Source: Micromussa lordhowensis | Lineage: Eukaryota; Cnidaria; Anthozoa; Scleractinia; Lobophylliidae | Direction of reading: 5' to 3' | DNA length: 64,000 nt | NCBI GenBank assembly: GCA_964020085.1 | Contig: OZ026602.1 | Span: 26,528,768 to 26,592,767, forward strand | Shown here: in pieces, positions 44,673 through 56,160 of the stretch | Layout of the letters: the number at the start of each line of letters is the position of its first letter | Numbering within the stretch: position 1 is the stretch's first letter | The notes under the pieces: generated by a model | What the model was told of the DNA's origin: nothing | The model's database searches: none | What the model saw: the letters and a program-made list of their open reading frames with translations, nothing else | Program-made: the position numbers and the translations under genes

Positions 44673-44950
44673 GCGGGGGCCTCATGGTTAGTGCGCTCGT
44701 CTCCGGATCTAGCGAGGGTCCGGGTTCGAGCCCTGGCCTGGGACATTGTGTTGTGTTCTTGGGCAAGTCACTTTACTCTCACAGTACCACTCTCCACCCA
44801 GGTGTATAAATGGGTACCGGCGAACTTGATGCTGGGTATCCCTGCAGTGACCTAGCATCCCATCCAGGGTTGAGTAGGAATATTCCTGGTCGATTTATGC
44901 TACAGAAACCGGGATAAGTATGCTCGTATGCAGACTTTACCTTACCTTTA
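44673..44950 (+). mobile_element. tRNA-derived SINE, copy 2
   Basis: Head CCTCATGGTTAGTGCGCTCG and B-box GGTTCGAGCCC, then TTGGGCAAGTCACTTTACTC and CCACCCAGGTGTATAAATGG. It ends near ACCTTACCTTTAC. Same family as 1936-2246 in the opposite orientation, and less truncated at its tail. Confidence 0.75.
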
Positions 44951-44989
44951 CTTTTGTTCAGGCTAGTATACTGGAAATCCGTGAACTCA

Positions 44990-45107
44990 GTATTTATTTT
45001 AACTATAAATAGTGCGCAAGAGTTTCGAGTTGGCGTGACTGTGCCGAATTCTCCCAACCCCTTCGTGTTTAGATAAGGCTATGTAAACCCGGAAAAAAGT
45101 CCTCTAT
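44990..45107. repeat. Dispersed repeat shared with 57290-57411
   Basis: GAATTCTCCCAACCCCTTCG, then AAGGCTATGTAAACCCGGAA and CTATTGCTT, align with the stretch just upstream of the 57414 ORF. Confidence 0.6.
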
Positions 45108-45262
45108 TGCTTCAGGGAGCCGTTGTGTTGTATACTCCACGGTATTACACTCAACTCTCCTATCTTGCTCTGCATTAATTAATTGTGTTGACCAGTGTGC
45201 GACCAGTGCTTTATATGTCATGATATAAAATAGTTATGCAATTCTTTCGAGTGGTAAACTTA

Positions 45263-45550
45263 GCAATTATTCCACGAACGCGCGTTGGATATGAGACGGT
45301 AGATAGCCAACGAGGCGCCGAGCTATAATCATCTCATATCCAAAAAGCGCGAGCAGAATAATTGTATTATAAAAAACGCCCCCAAAATATAGAAAACTAA
45401 ACTAAAATAACAGCAAAAAGGCCCTAAAAATTCATGCGTATGCTTGCGATATTTGTAGAGCATGGGGTAATGACTCTAACCCACGATGGCTAAGTCAATG
45501 AATACTCTCGTATTGCTTTATCGAAAGATCCAGTTTCTAATAGTATGGAA
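45263..45550. repeat. Diverged inverted copy of the 296-bp unit
   Basis: The foldback half CAATTATTCCACGAACGCGC ... AGAATAATTGTAT is followed by AAACGCCCCCAAAATATAG, and later GATGGCTAAGTCAATGAATA and GATCCAGTTTCTAAT. This is the reverse complement of the array unit with about 10-15% differences by eye. Confidence 0.75.
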
Positions 45551-45779
45551 TAACCCACTTGTCACTAGCAGTTTTTCGGGGTAACACACTGGCTTAAAGT
45601 CTCGCGCCCTTATGCCGAGAAAATACGAGTGGCCCATGCGTGGGATATTCAATCGCATACCACTCGAAAGTGTTGCACAACTAATTTGTATTGCTACTGA
45701 TTCGGCAACTTGAAGCTGCGTTTTGCACTATGCAGTATAATGTACTTCAAACTCGATCTCAAGGAAAATAATAATAATG

Positions 45780-46020
45780 ATCAACGACTTTAAAAGAAAA
45801 ACGGCGTTCTCAAAGGTCTGCAGGCTTGTGTCAGATCTGACTGAGGGAACGGAGCTTTGGTTTTGACGCCAGATGCGGGTGTGGTTTACTTTAATATGTC
45901 CAAATAAACAGAACAGAAAGGACTCTTCGGAGTATCCCTGCGATCGTTGATTTACTCGATCAGATTTCAGCGATTGAACATCAAGTGATGTTTGAGTCAA
46001 GAGAACCTGTGATGAAGTAT
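45780..46020 (+). pseudogene. Third, ruined copy of the PH/GRAM-like domain
   Basis: Nucleotide similarity to 43430-43660 is plain. GAACGGAGCTTTGGTTTTGA, GATGCGGGTGTGGTTTACTT and AAATAAACAGA correspond to the GNGAL-LT, DMLWF and PDKQI segments. GATTGAACATCAAGTGATGT corresponds to EDQVIF. It contains multiple deletions and stops. It points to a tandem duplication of the gene at 43326-44057 followed by decay. Confidence 0.65.
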
Positions 46021-46060
46021 TCTTGTCGTATTTTTCTGTGCCGTTTTTTTTTTCTTTCAC

Positions 46061-46687
46061 TCACCGATTATAGGTACCTCGTAACGCATTCGTGTAGGAA
46101 CGGATAGGATACCCCGGCTGAGTGTCACGTGCCATAGAAGAAAACAAGTCACGATTTAAGTCGGATCAGCAAAACAGTAGCTGTTAAATAATCGTCGTCA
46201 ATATATAGTGACCTTGGGATAACAATAATCAATTATCAAAACTGTAATAAATTAAATGCGGTTACAGCAAATATATTGTCGCGACGGCTAGTTGGGAGAA
46301 ACGCAAAACTATATAGTGTCGTCGCTGTCAAAGTCGTTCTTAAAAACTAACGAAGGTCAGTATAGTTTAGAGTAGACTGTATACTAATATTGCTTTTTAC
46401 TACTACATTAGTACTTTGTCGTATGTCCGTCATAAATATGCCAGGCATGATGAGTATTAGTGTCATCTTTAGACAAAGATTAGAGTATACAATATTTTAA
46501 AAAAACGAAAAAAAAAAATGAAGGGAAAATGTCTGTAATTCTGTAACAGTTATACAAAATGACAGCGCTATGACTGGCGACATCTTGATTTCAATGGTTA
46601 AGCTCCACCACGGAAATGTCCTCCGAACCCGTTCGTGCCTATAGAACCACTAATCTGGAAAGTAAATTATTGTCTGTAATTACTGTC
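46061..46687. other. Spacer, no gene recognised
   Basis: AT-rich sequence downstream of the ruined domain copy and 3' of the glycine-rich protein gene on the minus strand. It would include that gene's 3' UTR. No repeat or gene signal is clear. Confidence 0.35.
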
Positions 46688-49123
46688 TTAATCCCCACCA
46701 CATCCACCCCCGCAACCACCTCCACAACCGCCGCCACCACCACATGCAGCTCCTCCTCCCCCTCCATCACCGCCACCACATCCTCCACCACCCCCACCAA
46801 CACAACCTCCAGAGGCACCACAGACACTGCCACCTGCACTGATGCATCCGCCAGTACTGCATCCTCCAGATTCTCCACCCCCATGACCAAGGTTTCCTTC
46901 GTCGCCTTCTTCCACAGTTAAACCTCCTCCTGCATTCCCCGTACCACTAGTATCATTCGGTATATCAAGGCCTCCATATTCCGGTCCAGCGTTACAATCA
47001 CGAGTCTCGTCCTTATTGAAGTCGTACCATCCAACTGCCTCAGTGTTACCGTACACTGCATACGCATCTTCACCTAGCACGTGCTTCAGGTATACGTTAG
47101 TTGGCACGGTGCGACAGGAATATCCAGCTACCTGAAATATGGGTGAGACTATCGGTGATATTGCCGGTCCCACTTGGTCACGAGGGGACGATTCCATTGA
47201 GCGTTTAGGGTGATAAGGCATGCACAGAAGGTAAAGAACGGCGACTGACATTCCCAAGGCAAGCGCCTCCGGGATAGCTTGAGCATGAGGAGAAATGTCA
47301 ATCCTGCTCTTCCTTAGGTCTAAGCGTAACAAAGTATCGGAGTCCACTCTGATAACGTAGATTCCGAGTCTCGACTTTTTGACCACGGACCAGCCCGGTT
47401 TGCCAAAAAGTCTAAAAATCCTGATACCGACGAATGCCTGGCGTCCTCTGCCTATGCTTTCTTGTGCAGAATGTTCATTCTGCCATTTTCCAATGCACAG
47501 TGCCCAGTCCTTTTTCCCACGAATAAGCATGGCTCTTTCACCCTCTGCTCGATTCAAAACGATCGACCTCTTTACATCTTTGACAGCATCCCTCTCTGGC
47601 AATGAGCTCGGTTGGATCGTGTGAGCGGAAGCCACAAATTGGTCATAGAGATTGAAAATTTCAACGGCGGATATCACACCCACAGATGAGTGGACAATGC
47701 GATATCTGAACGCTTCTCTTTCTCTCCAGTCAAGCACTGACTGTGTAGCGGCACTACAAGGCAACAACGGCTTGGCCAAATCACTTGGAGACAACATCAG
47801 CTGCGGATGGCAGAGATGTTTTGATGGGTGATCTCTTTCGTGGAAGGTGCCGATTCTCACTTTAAAACTGTATTTCTTGATGGCTGGAGGGTTTATGGTC
47901 ATTCTTACCTGTGCAGCGTAACGACCTTTATCATCACTAAACGGAATTGTAACATATACAGTCGACACTTCGTTGACTTGAGTAGCATCCAGGTCCGGTA
48001 AAACACTAACAGTGGCTTGAGTGACGAATTTCTTTCGAAAAACCAACCTTCTTTGGTATATTCGAGCTGTGATCATGTGCATTTTGTTATTGTCAACAGT
48101 AAACCGCTTAGCTTTCAGATTCTTCACGGCACGGTTTCCTTTGAAAGCATGAGATAGAATTTCTTCTTTTCTAGGACCATCTAACTGGATCACAAACGTT
48201 TTCTTGTCCATGTTGAATGTTTCTATCTGGAGAATATCTATTTTGAATTCTGAATGTGCGAGTGGTGCATACAGCCACATGGGAGTTTGTGGGCTTGGAT
48301 CGGGCGGATCACCCCGATACATGGCCCCAGGCTTGGAAAATTGTAGACCTGCCGCCTTCCACAAGGCTCGTGTCTCCATTTCGGAATCATTCAACTTGGA
48401 CCCCGGACTTCGCCTTGTTGGTGTATCATCATGATGAAGCAAACGACCAAGAAAATGTGTGCTTGCTTGCTTGTAGTTCACCGGGTGCAGTTGATGGACA
48501 TGCCAGATGAGATCAAAATCGTAGCAAGGAACAACGAATACTTTAGGATTACGTTTCTTCAGCTGTACGTGGTGTTCATATCGGTCAACAGCTTCCTGTA
48601 GAAATTTACTGTCTCTAAAATGAGGTAACGACACTTGGTAAGAGAACTTTGACTGACGGTAACAAGCGTCTTCCAAATCGTATTGAATCTTGGACTTTCT
48701 GTAAACTGTCAGCACATCCAACGACTGGTCCAGGTCGATCTCAAAGGGCTCATCTGGGTATTCCCTTTCCCACAGGCACTTCGCTTTCTCGAGACAGATT
48801 TTTCTCTGCAAGGGATCTAAAGGCACATGATCCACTATTTTGGATACACTGTTGATGCAATCCTGCTCGTAGAAATGTGGCGCCAACATGTGCACATGCC
48901 ACACCCAAGCAATATCTAGGGGAGCTGCAAGGACCCTGCTTCCATAACTTTCTCTGGCTGCAAGTGGCAACCAGTACATCTCATATCGCCGAATGGCGTT
49001 CTTTAGAATGGGCCCTTTGTACAAGTTTGGATGTTGGTCTACCAGCCTCAGAAATTCCAGCTCATTCTTGGCAGCTTGAACGAGATCTAAGCCAAGGTTT
49101 TGGCAAAATAGATCTTGATACAT
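46688..49123 (-). CDS. Glycine-rich domain-containing protein (DUF1399/GRDP family)
   Basis: 811 codons, uninterrupted. Two copies of the family hallmark are visible: APLDIAWVWHVHMLAPHFY (about residues 67-85) and CYDFDLIWHVHQLHPVNY (about 200-217). LWEREYP lies at about 117. A long beta-rich middle follows. The final 95 or so residues are Gly/Cys-rich (GGGCGGGCGGGCGG type). Proteins with this plan, called glycine-rich domain proteins in plants, occur in plants, fungi and marine invertebrates, and their biochemical role is unclear. An AG acceptor (TTTTCTTCAG) sits 27 nt upstream of the ATG, with an open frame between (GKILAPSQ). An upstream exon, coding or untranslated, is therefore likely. 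The Gly/Cys tail is encoded by a GGN-rich, low-complexity stretch that may vary in length between individuals. Confidence 0.88.
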   Translation of the reverse strand: MYQDLFCQNLGLDLVQAAKNELEFLRLVDQHPNLYKGPILKNAIRRYEMYWLPLAARESYGSRVLAAPLDIAWVWHVHMLAPHFYEQDCINSVSKIVDHVPLDPLQRKICLEKAKCLWEREYPDEPFEIDLDQSLDVLTVYRKSKIQYDLEDACYRQSKFSYQVSLPHFRDSKFLQEAVDRYEHHVQLKKRNPKVFVVPCYDFDLIWHVHQLHPVNYKQASTHFLGRLLHHDDTPTRRSPGSKLNDSEMETRALWKAAGLQFSKPGAMYRGDPPDPSPQTPMWLYAPLAHSEFKIDILQIETFNMDKKTFVIQLDGPRKEEILSHAFKGNRAVKNLKAKRFTVDNNKMHMITARIYQRRLVFRKKFVTQATVSVLPDLDATQVNEVSTVYVTIPFSDDKGRYAAQVRMTINPPAIKKYSFKVRIGTFHERDHPSKHLCHPQLMLSPSDLAKPLLPCSAATQSVLDWREREAFRYRIVHSSVGVISAVEIFNLYDQFVASAHTIQPSSLPERDAVKDVKRSIVLNRAEGERAMLIRGKKDWALCIGKWQNEHSAQESIGRGRQAFVGIRIFRLFGKPGWSVVKKSRLGIYVIRVDSDTLLRLDLRKSRIDISPHAQAIPEALALGMSVAVLYLLCMPYHPKRSMESSPRDQVGPAISPIVSPIFQVAGYSCRTVPTNVYLKHVLGEDAYAVYGNTEAVGWYDFNKDETRDCNAGPEYGGLDIPNDTSGTGNAGGGLTVEEGDEGNLGHGGGESGGCSTGGCISAGGSVCGASGGCVGGGGGGCGGGDGGGGGAACGGGGGCGGGCGGGCGGD

Positions 49124-49150
49124 ATTCTGTGATGGAGCAAGGATCTTGCC

Positions 49151-50464
49151 TGAAGAAAATATGAAAGAAATGCAACGAGAAGAATAAAAATAACTTATTG
49201 CTGCTATACAATCTCACACTGGACTCAAATTTTCATTGTCATTCCAGACTTCATTTGATCTGGCGCATTCCAAGCAAACTATTCGAGTCTCTAGTAAGCG
49301 ATTTGGAAAGAAAAAAACGAAAAAAAAATTCACGCCGTGACACGGTTCCTTGTTTCCAATGATACGTCAGTCCAATCCTTTATTTAAATGACAGCTTCGT
49401 TGCGTGACATTGAAATTCTTGATATGTTTAAAAAAATTTTCAAGGTTACGCTTATTCCAGATAAATAAAATGCTTTTTAGTCAGCAGTACTACAGTATTT
49501 TGTTTTACCAGAGCAGCACAGTACACTCTTTCTACAAGAACTATGATACTTGTCTTTGAAAACTTGCAACACGTTCTCAACATGCATGAAACCTTTTGCG
49601 AAGGGATGCTCGCGTGCACATATTTTAAATTTTTGCACGAAGTACCCAGTGAAGATTTTATAAATTATCACAACGGTAAAAAAAAAAACAGAAAGCAAAC
49701 AGAATGTGGCGAGAATGGGATAAAATACTTGGCTGACACTTGGTACAAACAGGTTTCGTAGCAGAATTCGTCAACTGAATTGGACTGTGAACACTCTACT
49801 GAATAAAATAATAACCCATTAAAATGATTTCCACAAATCTTTCATCTCATTTCTTGTTCATTACAAACGTTATTGAGTTTAACGAAGCATCACTAACCTT
49901 TAGCTCTATGATGATGGCCCAAGAAAGAGTCAAGAAATACAGGAATCGAGGAACAATGAATGTTCGTGACCTTCGTCAGCAGTGGGATAAATCTGGGGGG
50001 GAGGGGAGGCTGTCAACCACGTAAAAAAATCCTGTGGGCCTTGGTGTCACTAAACTTTCGCTTTAGAAACTAATTCTAAAACAACTTTGACTTTGCGAGA
50101 AAACAGAAATATTAATTGCTGAGAGAGTTCAGTTAAAATTACAGGCCTAAATGAAAAGGGTTTCGCAGATTTCGGGCTGAGAGAAGAGAAACTAAACGGG
50201 GAGGGGTGCGCAGGAGGTAAAGAGAACTGGGGAGAGAAAAGAACGGACATTTCACGAATGCTAATGGCGGGAAATCACTGGCCCTATTCATTCTTCAAAC
50301 CACGCTGTTTATTTAACGCGGTAACCGACTTTACTGCGAGATTGACTGTTTTGTAGCTTGAAATCACTTTACAAAGCTGCTTTCCTGGGTAGCTCCGTAT
50401 AGATTAAACAATATCCTCGGAATTTGCGATTTCAGAGCAGCTTTTGAGCGCCGGACAGGGACAA
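49151..50464. other. No gene recognised; divergent intergenic region
   Basis: This separates the minus-strand glycine-rich gene from the plus-strand gene at 50465. It should hold both promoters and any 5' exon of the former. I see no TATA box or clear repeat that I can defend. Confidence 0.35.
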
Positions 50465-51118
50465 ATGTTTGCAAACAAATGTTTGAAAAGAAAGCTCGAA
50501 GTCGATGGGAGAAATGGCTTCTCGGCTGCAGAAAACCACATGAGACCAGATCACGATTGTAGCCTTAAAAGTGAGGTAGGCTCGTTTGATTTCGAAAATT
50601 TTGATAAGTGAAAGACTTAAAAAACGTTGTTTACCAGATATTTGTCTGCGGCTCGTTGACCTCGGAGTTACGATCGACTGATTTTTTTTTATTTTTCCGT
50701 TCTGTTTCGAAGCTTGTCTTTCGTTTAAGCTTACGACCTAAAAGGAAAGGCAATATATTTTGTTGTAAAGCATTTCCAATTTTCATTGTTCGCAGAAAAG
50801 ACAGCGATTTTCGGACCACAGAAACTACATGGATGACGCAAACAGACAGGAAATGTGCGTAGACGATTACGTCGCGAACGTCAACAATGGCGATAAGCTT
50901 ATATGCCCAAGTATAAAGCTTGGTCACGATGGAAGCAGCATTGGAGCAGATTCTTTACTGCAAAATAATTTAGAGTGCCACGTACCCAACGAAGACGAAG
51001 AAACCGTAGAAATGGACTTGGAATGTCAAAGTGTTGACACAAACGGTGGCCCGCCAAATTTGAAAGATGAAAGCATTTCGCCGGCGAAAGGATCCCCAGC
51101 GAGGGAATTTTTACAGAA
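50465..51118 (+). CDS. First two exons of an unrecognised nuclear-type protein
   Basis: Exon 1 (50465-50575) starts at ATG and encodes MFANKCLKRKLEVDGRNGFS and onward to SLKSE; donor GTAGGC. Exon 2 (50796-51118, acceptor TTGTTCGCAG, donor GTAAGC) continues in frame with KRQRFSDHRNYMDDANRQ and ends SPAREFLQ. The joint is phase 0 and the protein so far is about 145 residues, acidic, with several Asp/Glu clusters. The MFA-x-x-LKRK start resembles the N-terminus of SERTA-domain proteins such as CDCA4, but no SERTA motif is visible, so I do not name it. Further exons were not found; the following 900 bp is repeat-rich. Confidence 0.55.
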
Positions 51119-51268
51119 GTAAGCTTGAGTGTTTTAAGTAAATAATACCTTTCTGTAGGCTTGTTGATAAATATGACTTGGCAAAGTGAATTTTATTCCT
51201 ATCTGCTGCTGCAAGTAGAGGTTAAACTTCATGTTAAATGTATACATGTGTTTATACAGGGCCTGGAC

Positions 51269-51723
51269 AATCGATGAAATCGATAATCGATGACAATCGA
51301 TACCAATCGATACCAATCAAATGAATTAATCGATTGATATCGATAATCGATGAACAATCGTTCACAAAAATTTTTGTGATGATTCATTGTCATCAATTAT
51401 CATTATTTATCGTATCTATAACAAAATTCTTGATCGTGATTGGTTCTCCGTTCGCCTATTTGCAACGTAATCTGTGCGTGATCATGTGGGTGTCCAATTA
51501 CAGGTGTCCAAATTTGAACTTTTTGTAATCAGGCACCTGTAATTGGATACCCACATGATATTCATGTCAATTACACACGCTTTAATGGTTTCCTTGGCAA
51601 AGTATTCTACAGTTTTCAAACTTAGGAAAAGCGCTACAGACGTTTTTCCTCAAAAGAAGTTCTCAAAAGACATTTTTAATTTCGAAATTTGTTATAGATG
51701 CGATTCATTAGTAATTGGACCTT

Positions 51724-51782
<59 letters not shown>

Positions 51783-51980
51783 ACTCATCCAATTTTGAAA
51801 TTACTCGCTCAATTACTCCCTGAATTGTACTCCACTCAGTCCAATTACTATTACTAATCGATCATCGATGGGAATCGATCAATTAAGTACATCGATTTTC
51901 AATATCAATTGATAATTGATGGGAATCGATCAATTAACATAATAGATTGTTATAAATGTGCAATATCAATCGATTACCTA
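51269..51980. repeat. ATCGAT-rich composite repeat with two nested foldbacks
   Basis: AATCGAT and its variants recur densely at 51269-51362 and again at 51855-51980. Between them lie two foldbacks. One has arms ATCATGTGGGTGTCCAATTA / TAATTGGATACCCACATGAT (51481-51559). The other, at about 51709-51851, has arms GTACAATTCAGGGAGTAAT / ATTACTCCCTGAATTGTAC. Confidence 0.65.
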
Positions 51981-52164
51981 TCAGTGATGTATTCAGTCAA
52001 ACATTTGAATTTTCAATCATCAATTTCATTGAGTACTAATAAAGTTACACTATCAGTGCTTTTTATCTGAGTAAAACCTAGCGACTAGCAATGCGTAAAC
52101 TTGTTTATTTGCCCACACGTTTTGTGCGACTTCAAAATTCATGGAAATGTACCATTCGAAATTT

Positions 52165-52292
52165 GAAATTTGAACTAGTTTATAACTAAATGTAGAGATT
52201 TTTTTTTGTCCATACATCGTCTGTAAAATTACAAGACGATGTATGGACAAAAAAAAATTCTCTACATTTAGTTATAAACTAGTACAAATTTC
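52165..52292. mobile_element. Near-perfect 128-bp foldback
   Basis: Arms of about 58 nt pair almost fully: ACTAGTTTATAACTAAATGT and GTCCATACATCGTCT on the left, AGACGATGTATGGAC and ACATTTAGTTATAAACTAGT on the right. The short loop GTAAAATTAC is itself palindromic. The extra outer match GAAATTTG / CAAATTTC extends it with one mismatch. Confidence 0.8.
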
Positions 52293-53879
52293 TCCTATCA
52301 TGATTTTGGTAAATTCTGGTGCATTTTTAAGCATTAGTAGCTGGTTTTGCGAGCCCACCGAACTCATTTTTGTCATGATACCATACATTTCTTCTACTGG
52401 TTACTCCCCAACAACGCAAGGGATTATGGGTCATGTGCAAGTAGCGGATGAACTTGTGTATAAGAAAAACAAATCCTTGATTGTTATGCTTCCGTGAAAC
52501 AGCTGGCAAATTAGGCAAGGTGTGAAATATTTTATGTGTGATGTAACATTTGGAGCCAACAGTTTAGCTAACTACTCGTAAAATATGTTCAATGAATGCA
52601 CACATTTTCTTTTATACATGACATTTTATTTCTAACAACAACGATAATTTTAAAACTTAACTTAAATGTCTATAGAGAAGAAAGAACCTGAAATTTAAAA
52701 AGAATCCCTAACTTTTCTCAGCATTTCTTTCTTTTCCAAGAGTTTGTCATCCTGCTCGCATCTCTATTTGCCATACGCAACATTTTTTTTCCCTTTCGGA
52801 ACTGGTGTAAGTAGCAATAATATGCACTGGGAGAACAAAATAGGCAAATGTTTCTAGCTATGATTCCTGAAGAACAAGAATCACTTCTGCGCTTCTTGTC
52901 ACCTTTGACGCCTGCCTGGAATAACTTTTTGCTACTCCGTAAATCACTCTTGGGAATTCCACATGGAAGATCAAGGTGGACGTGGGCGTCTGCACATATC
53001 ATACATAGAAAGGAAGAAGAAGAAGAAATACATGTACATGTAACAATAAGCTTAATCTTGTTTGAACGATGACTGTGTCCCAGGACAGTTGGATATTTGG
53101 AATGAACGCGAAGCTAAATCGATCAAGTTTGTACTACTGGCAGCGAGATATGTCAATTGTCTACCATTTTTTTTATTTTTTTATTTATTACCATTTATTT
53201 ATTTTTTTACAGATCTATTTACAGAAAGGGTATGCCCGCAACTAGCAAAGGCTAACCTAGGCGGGCTGCTGTTTTCGCGGAGCCACATCAATGAACAATT
53301 CTCAAACTTTGCTATTGAGGTTTGAAAATGATATACGATCTGTGTACACTCGCTCGATACCTGAAGATACTTAGACGCGAATTTAGAATGACCGACGCAG
53401 TCGGTCGGTCATTTAGCAGAAAGTTCAGTTCAAATAGTTTTGCCTGCCTGTGAAAAGCAGTTGCCGCCCTGCTGAAAACATTTATTTAATGAAACCCGTG
53501 TGGACATGGAAGGTTGTCCTGAGTTATTGCATATTAAACCATAAACAAAGTTTTTGTTTGTTTTCTTTGCAGACACAGGCCTGAGTGTCAAATGCATTGT
53601 ATTCCATCGTACTGCCACCCAGGGGGACTGTGGGATGTTATGCTTGAGGTGTATCATGGTCTGTAGAATATGGTTGCTGAATCTAAATGTCCATGGCTAC
53701 AGGTAAAATTACTGTATCTTAACCCTTAAGGTGATTCCTCAGAAATAAAACTTGTTGAACTACTTTTTTGAAAACTCTCTTCTGAATATTCCCTACCAAA
53801 TACTGTTTCGAAAAATACTACATGTATAAAGAAAGAGAGGTCACCATGCTTTCAAATAGAGATATGATGAGCCAATCAC

Positions 53880-54125
53880 ACTCCATCTCATCGGATCATG
53901 GTGCATTTTGTGGTAGCTGGAATTAAATTTTGGTTAAGGAAAGACTTGAAAAAAATGGTACAATTGTAATTTGCAAGTGTCGGAGATTCTAGCCTCGGTC
54001 TAGATCCAAGAAGTATGAATTCAGTTTTTGTCGTATTTACATGTAGAGTGAGTTTGTTTGCTATCAGCCAGTTGTGAACATTTTTGAAATCTTGATTCAC
54101 ATGTAGATGCAACTGAATATTGTCT
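53880..54125 (-). pseudogene. LINE reverse-transcriptase fragment
   Basis: The minus-strand frame reads HLHVNQDFKNVHNWLIANKL, then TLHVNTTKTEFILLGSRPRL. This is the conserved segment following the catalytic core of CR1/jockey-type reverse transcriptases. Flanking coding sequence is not seen. Confidence 0.7.
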
Positions 54126-56130
54126 GAACTACAGTATGTGATGCAACTTAACTGAACTATGTGATGCTTTGGCTCGCATAGTTTCTTACGCAGCCTTTAT
54201 GTGAGTCATGGCACAATCCTCAGCATTGAGAGATACACGTAACTCTGATAGGGTAGCATAAGAGACTTAAGTTTGCAATACATGCAGCCCTTTACTCCTT
54301 GAACGGCCTGTGCAACAATAAGCTTAAAATGTCTAGGGTAGGGCAGGGTAAAGGGTCTTGGCTCTGCCGACTGCCTGAATGTAAATCCTGTGTTTTTATC
54401 AGTGTATATTAAACACAGTCAGCAAAGTTAGGGTATACATGTCTGGACCACCGAGAAAATGGTGCATTTCGTTTATTCAAGACAAAGTAACTTCAGATAG
54501 AAATCAGTACATGTAATGTTGATAATCAGTTTTACTTTGTCTTGCAGGTGTCATGGTAAAATAATGTACATGAAGTAACTAACAAAGGAGAAAGAAAGAA
54601 ACTTGAAAGTATTTTTTAGGAAGCATAGTGAAAAAAAAAAAAAACAGCAAAGTATTAAGTTATACTTGTTATTGTCCTACAAAGCTAAATTATAAAAAAA
54701 GCCCAGAAGTTCTGCGGTAAGAATTTTAAGCAAAATAAAACACATACACACTTTTAAATGCAGGCCTGGAGCCTGACAAACTCTGCAATAATTCTTCAAT
54801 CTTTATGTTGCTATGGGGAACATTTTTTCTTGCCTTCATTGCCCAAATTTCAGCAGCTTTAAAAGCATAATTATTTTATTGCTATAGACATGTCTCTCTG
54901 AACACAAATGCTAAGAGTCTTGTTTATCTCCTGAAGGGAGCATCAGCTATCTTTCTACAAGTTAATTACCTTCCCAGTTGTATTGTAAGTATGTACATAT
55001 GTACATGTAGTGCTTAAGGAATTTATTTGTTGATTAAAAAGAATAAAATGGCATAAACTGTGGTTTAAGTTACATTTACCCTACATCTTAGTGACTGGAT
55101 TCTCAACATATTCTTACTACTAAACCTCAGTGACAGGATTTTATTGCTTGAATATTACATGTATTCCATTCACTGTATCATTTTACCTTCAAATCTAAAT
55201 TATACATGTACCTCATATTTGCAACAATTTGATATAAAAAGATTTTCATTTTTCAATTAATATTGTGCGATCATAATCCATTAAAGGAATGTATGGCGCT
55301 AGTCTTATAATAACATTAAGATTAATTTTATACATTATTATTTGTACAGCGTATTAATTATGTACAGAGTGACTTGCAGATTATTGTAAAGACCAAAATG
55401 CATACAGCTACATTACTTTTATTAACAATTTTATGCCACTGTTCTTAGAATCCTTTTGTTTTACTTGTGTGTCTGTGAGTGAAAAAACAAAATAATAAAC
55501 AAGTTATTATTGTACAAAGATAACACTTTCTTATTATGACCTTTCTTATTTGATATTCTAAATTTTATTATTGTTTAACTTATATGAAAATACTTATTAA
55601 TATTTCGTACAATGTATGTCAGGGTAATGCATGGATTTTTTAAAAAATAAAAAAGATGCAACTTTTTTCTTAGAACAGTTATGAATTTATAACTGACAAA
55701 CGGATACATGTCCTATGTATATATGAATTTATAACTGACCAACGGATACATGTCCTATTTAATATGTACACTATTATTTTAAAAACAAATAGAAGTCTTA
55801 GTAGGTATCTCGCGATTTGGCCTTCAAGTGTTAATTTTTATTTGCTGTTTACTTTGGACTGAATAATATTATTTTCTGCCGTTACTCCAGAATCCAGATC
55901 GTCGATTCTCCAAAGATGTCTCTTCTGAATTATGAAACTGAAACTGTATAAAATGCACTCTGACCATGAATTTAGCAAAGATTAACATTTATCTTTACCA
56001 ATAGCCGCTTTGCATGACCGGTTCACATGGTACAAAACCAGCCATGCTGGGAAGCACATTACACAGCGGTACAATTCAGTGAGTAATGAAGATGTGATTG
56101 GTCATCACAGTTATACACACAACTTAAGCA
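54126..56130. other. No gene recognised; short tandem duplication at 55679-55762
   Basis: Strongly AT-rich. ATGAATTTATAACTGAC followed by AACGGATACATGTCCTAT occurs twice in a row with a period of about 46 nt. Nothing else is supported. Confidence 0.4.
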
Positions 56131-56160
56131 GTTGTGAAATTAAAGCCTGAAAAAAATTCA

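Noticed and set aside
46616..46921. Thr/Ser-rich ORF on the plus strand
   Set aside because: It is the antisense of the Gly/Cys-rich tail codons of the DUF1399 protein.
52718..53002. Minus-strand ORF with CADAHVHLDLP, suggestive of a metal hydrolase start
   Set aside because: Only one short motif fits. No further domain, splice structure or family match supports it.
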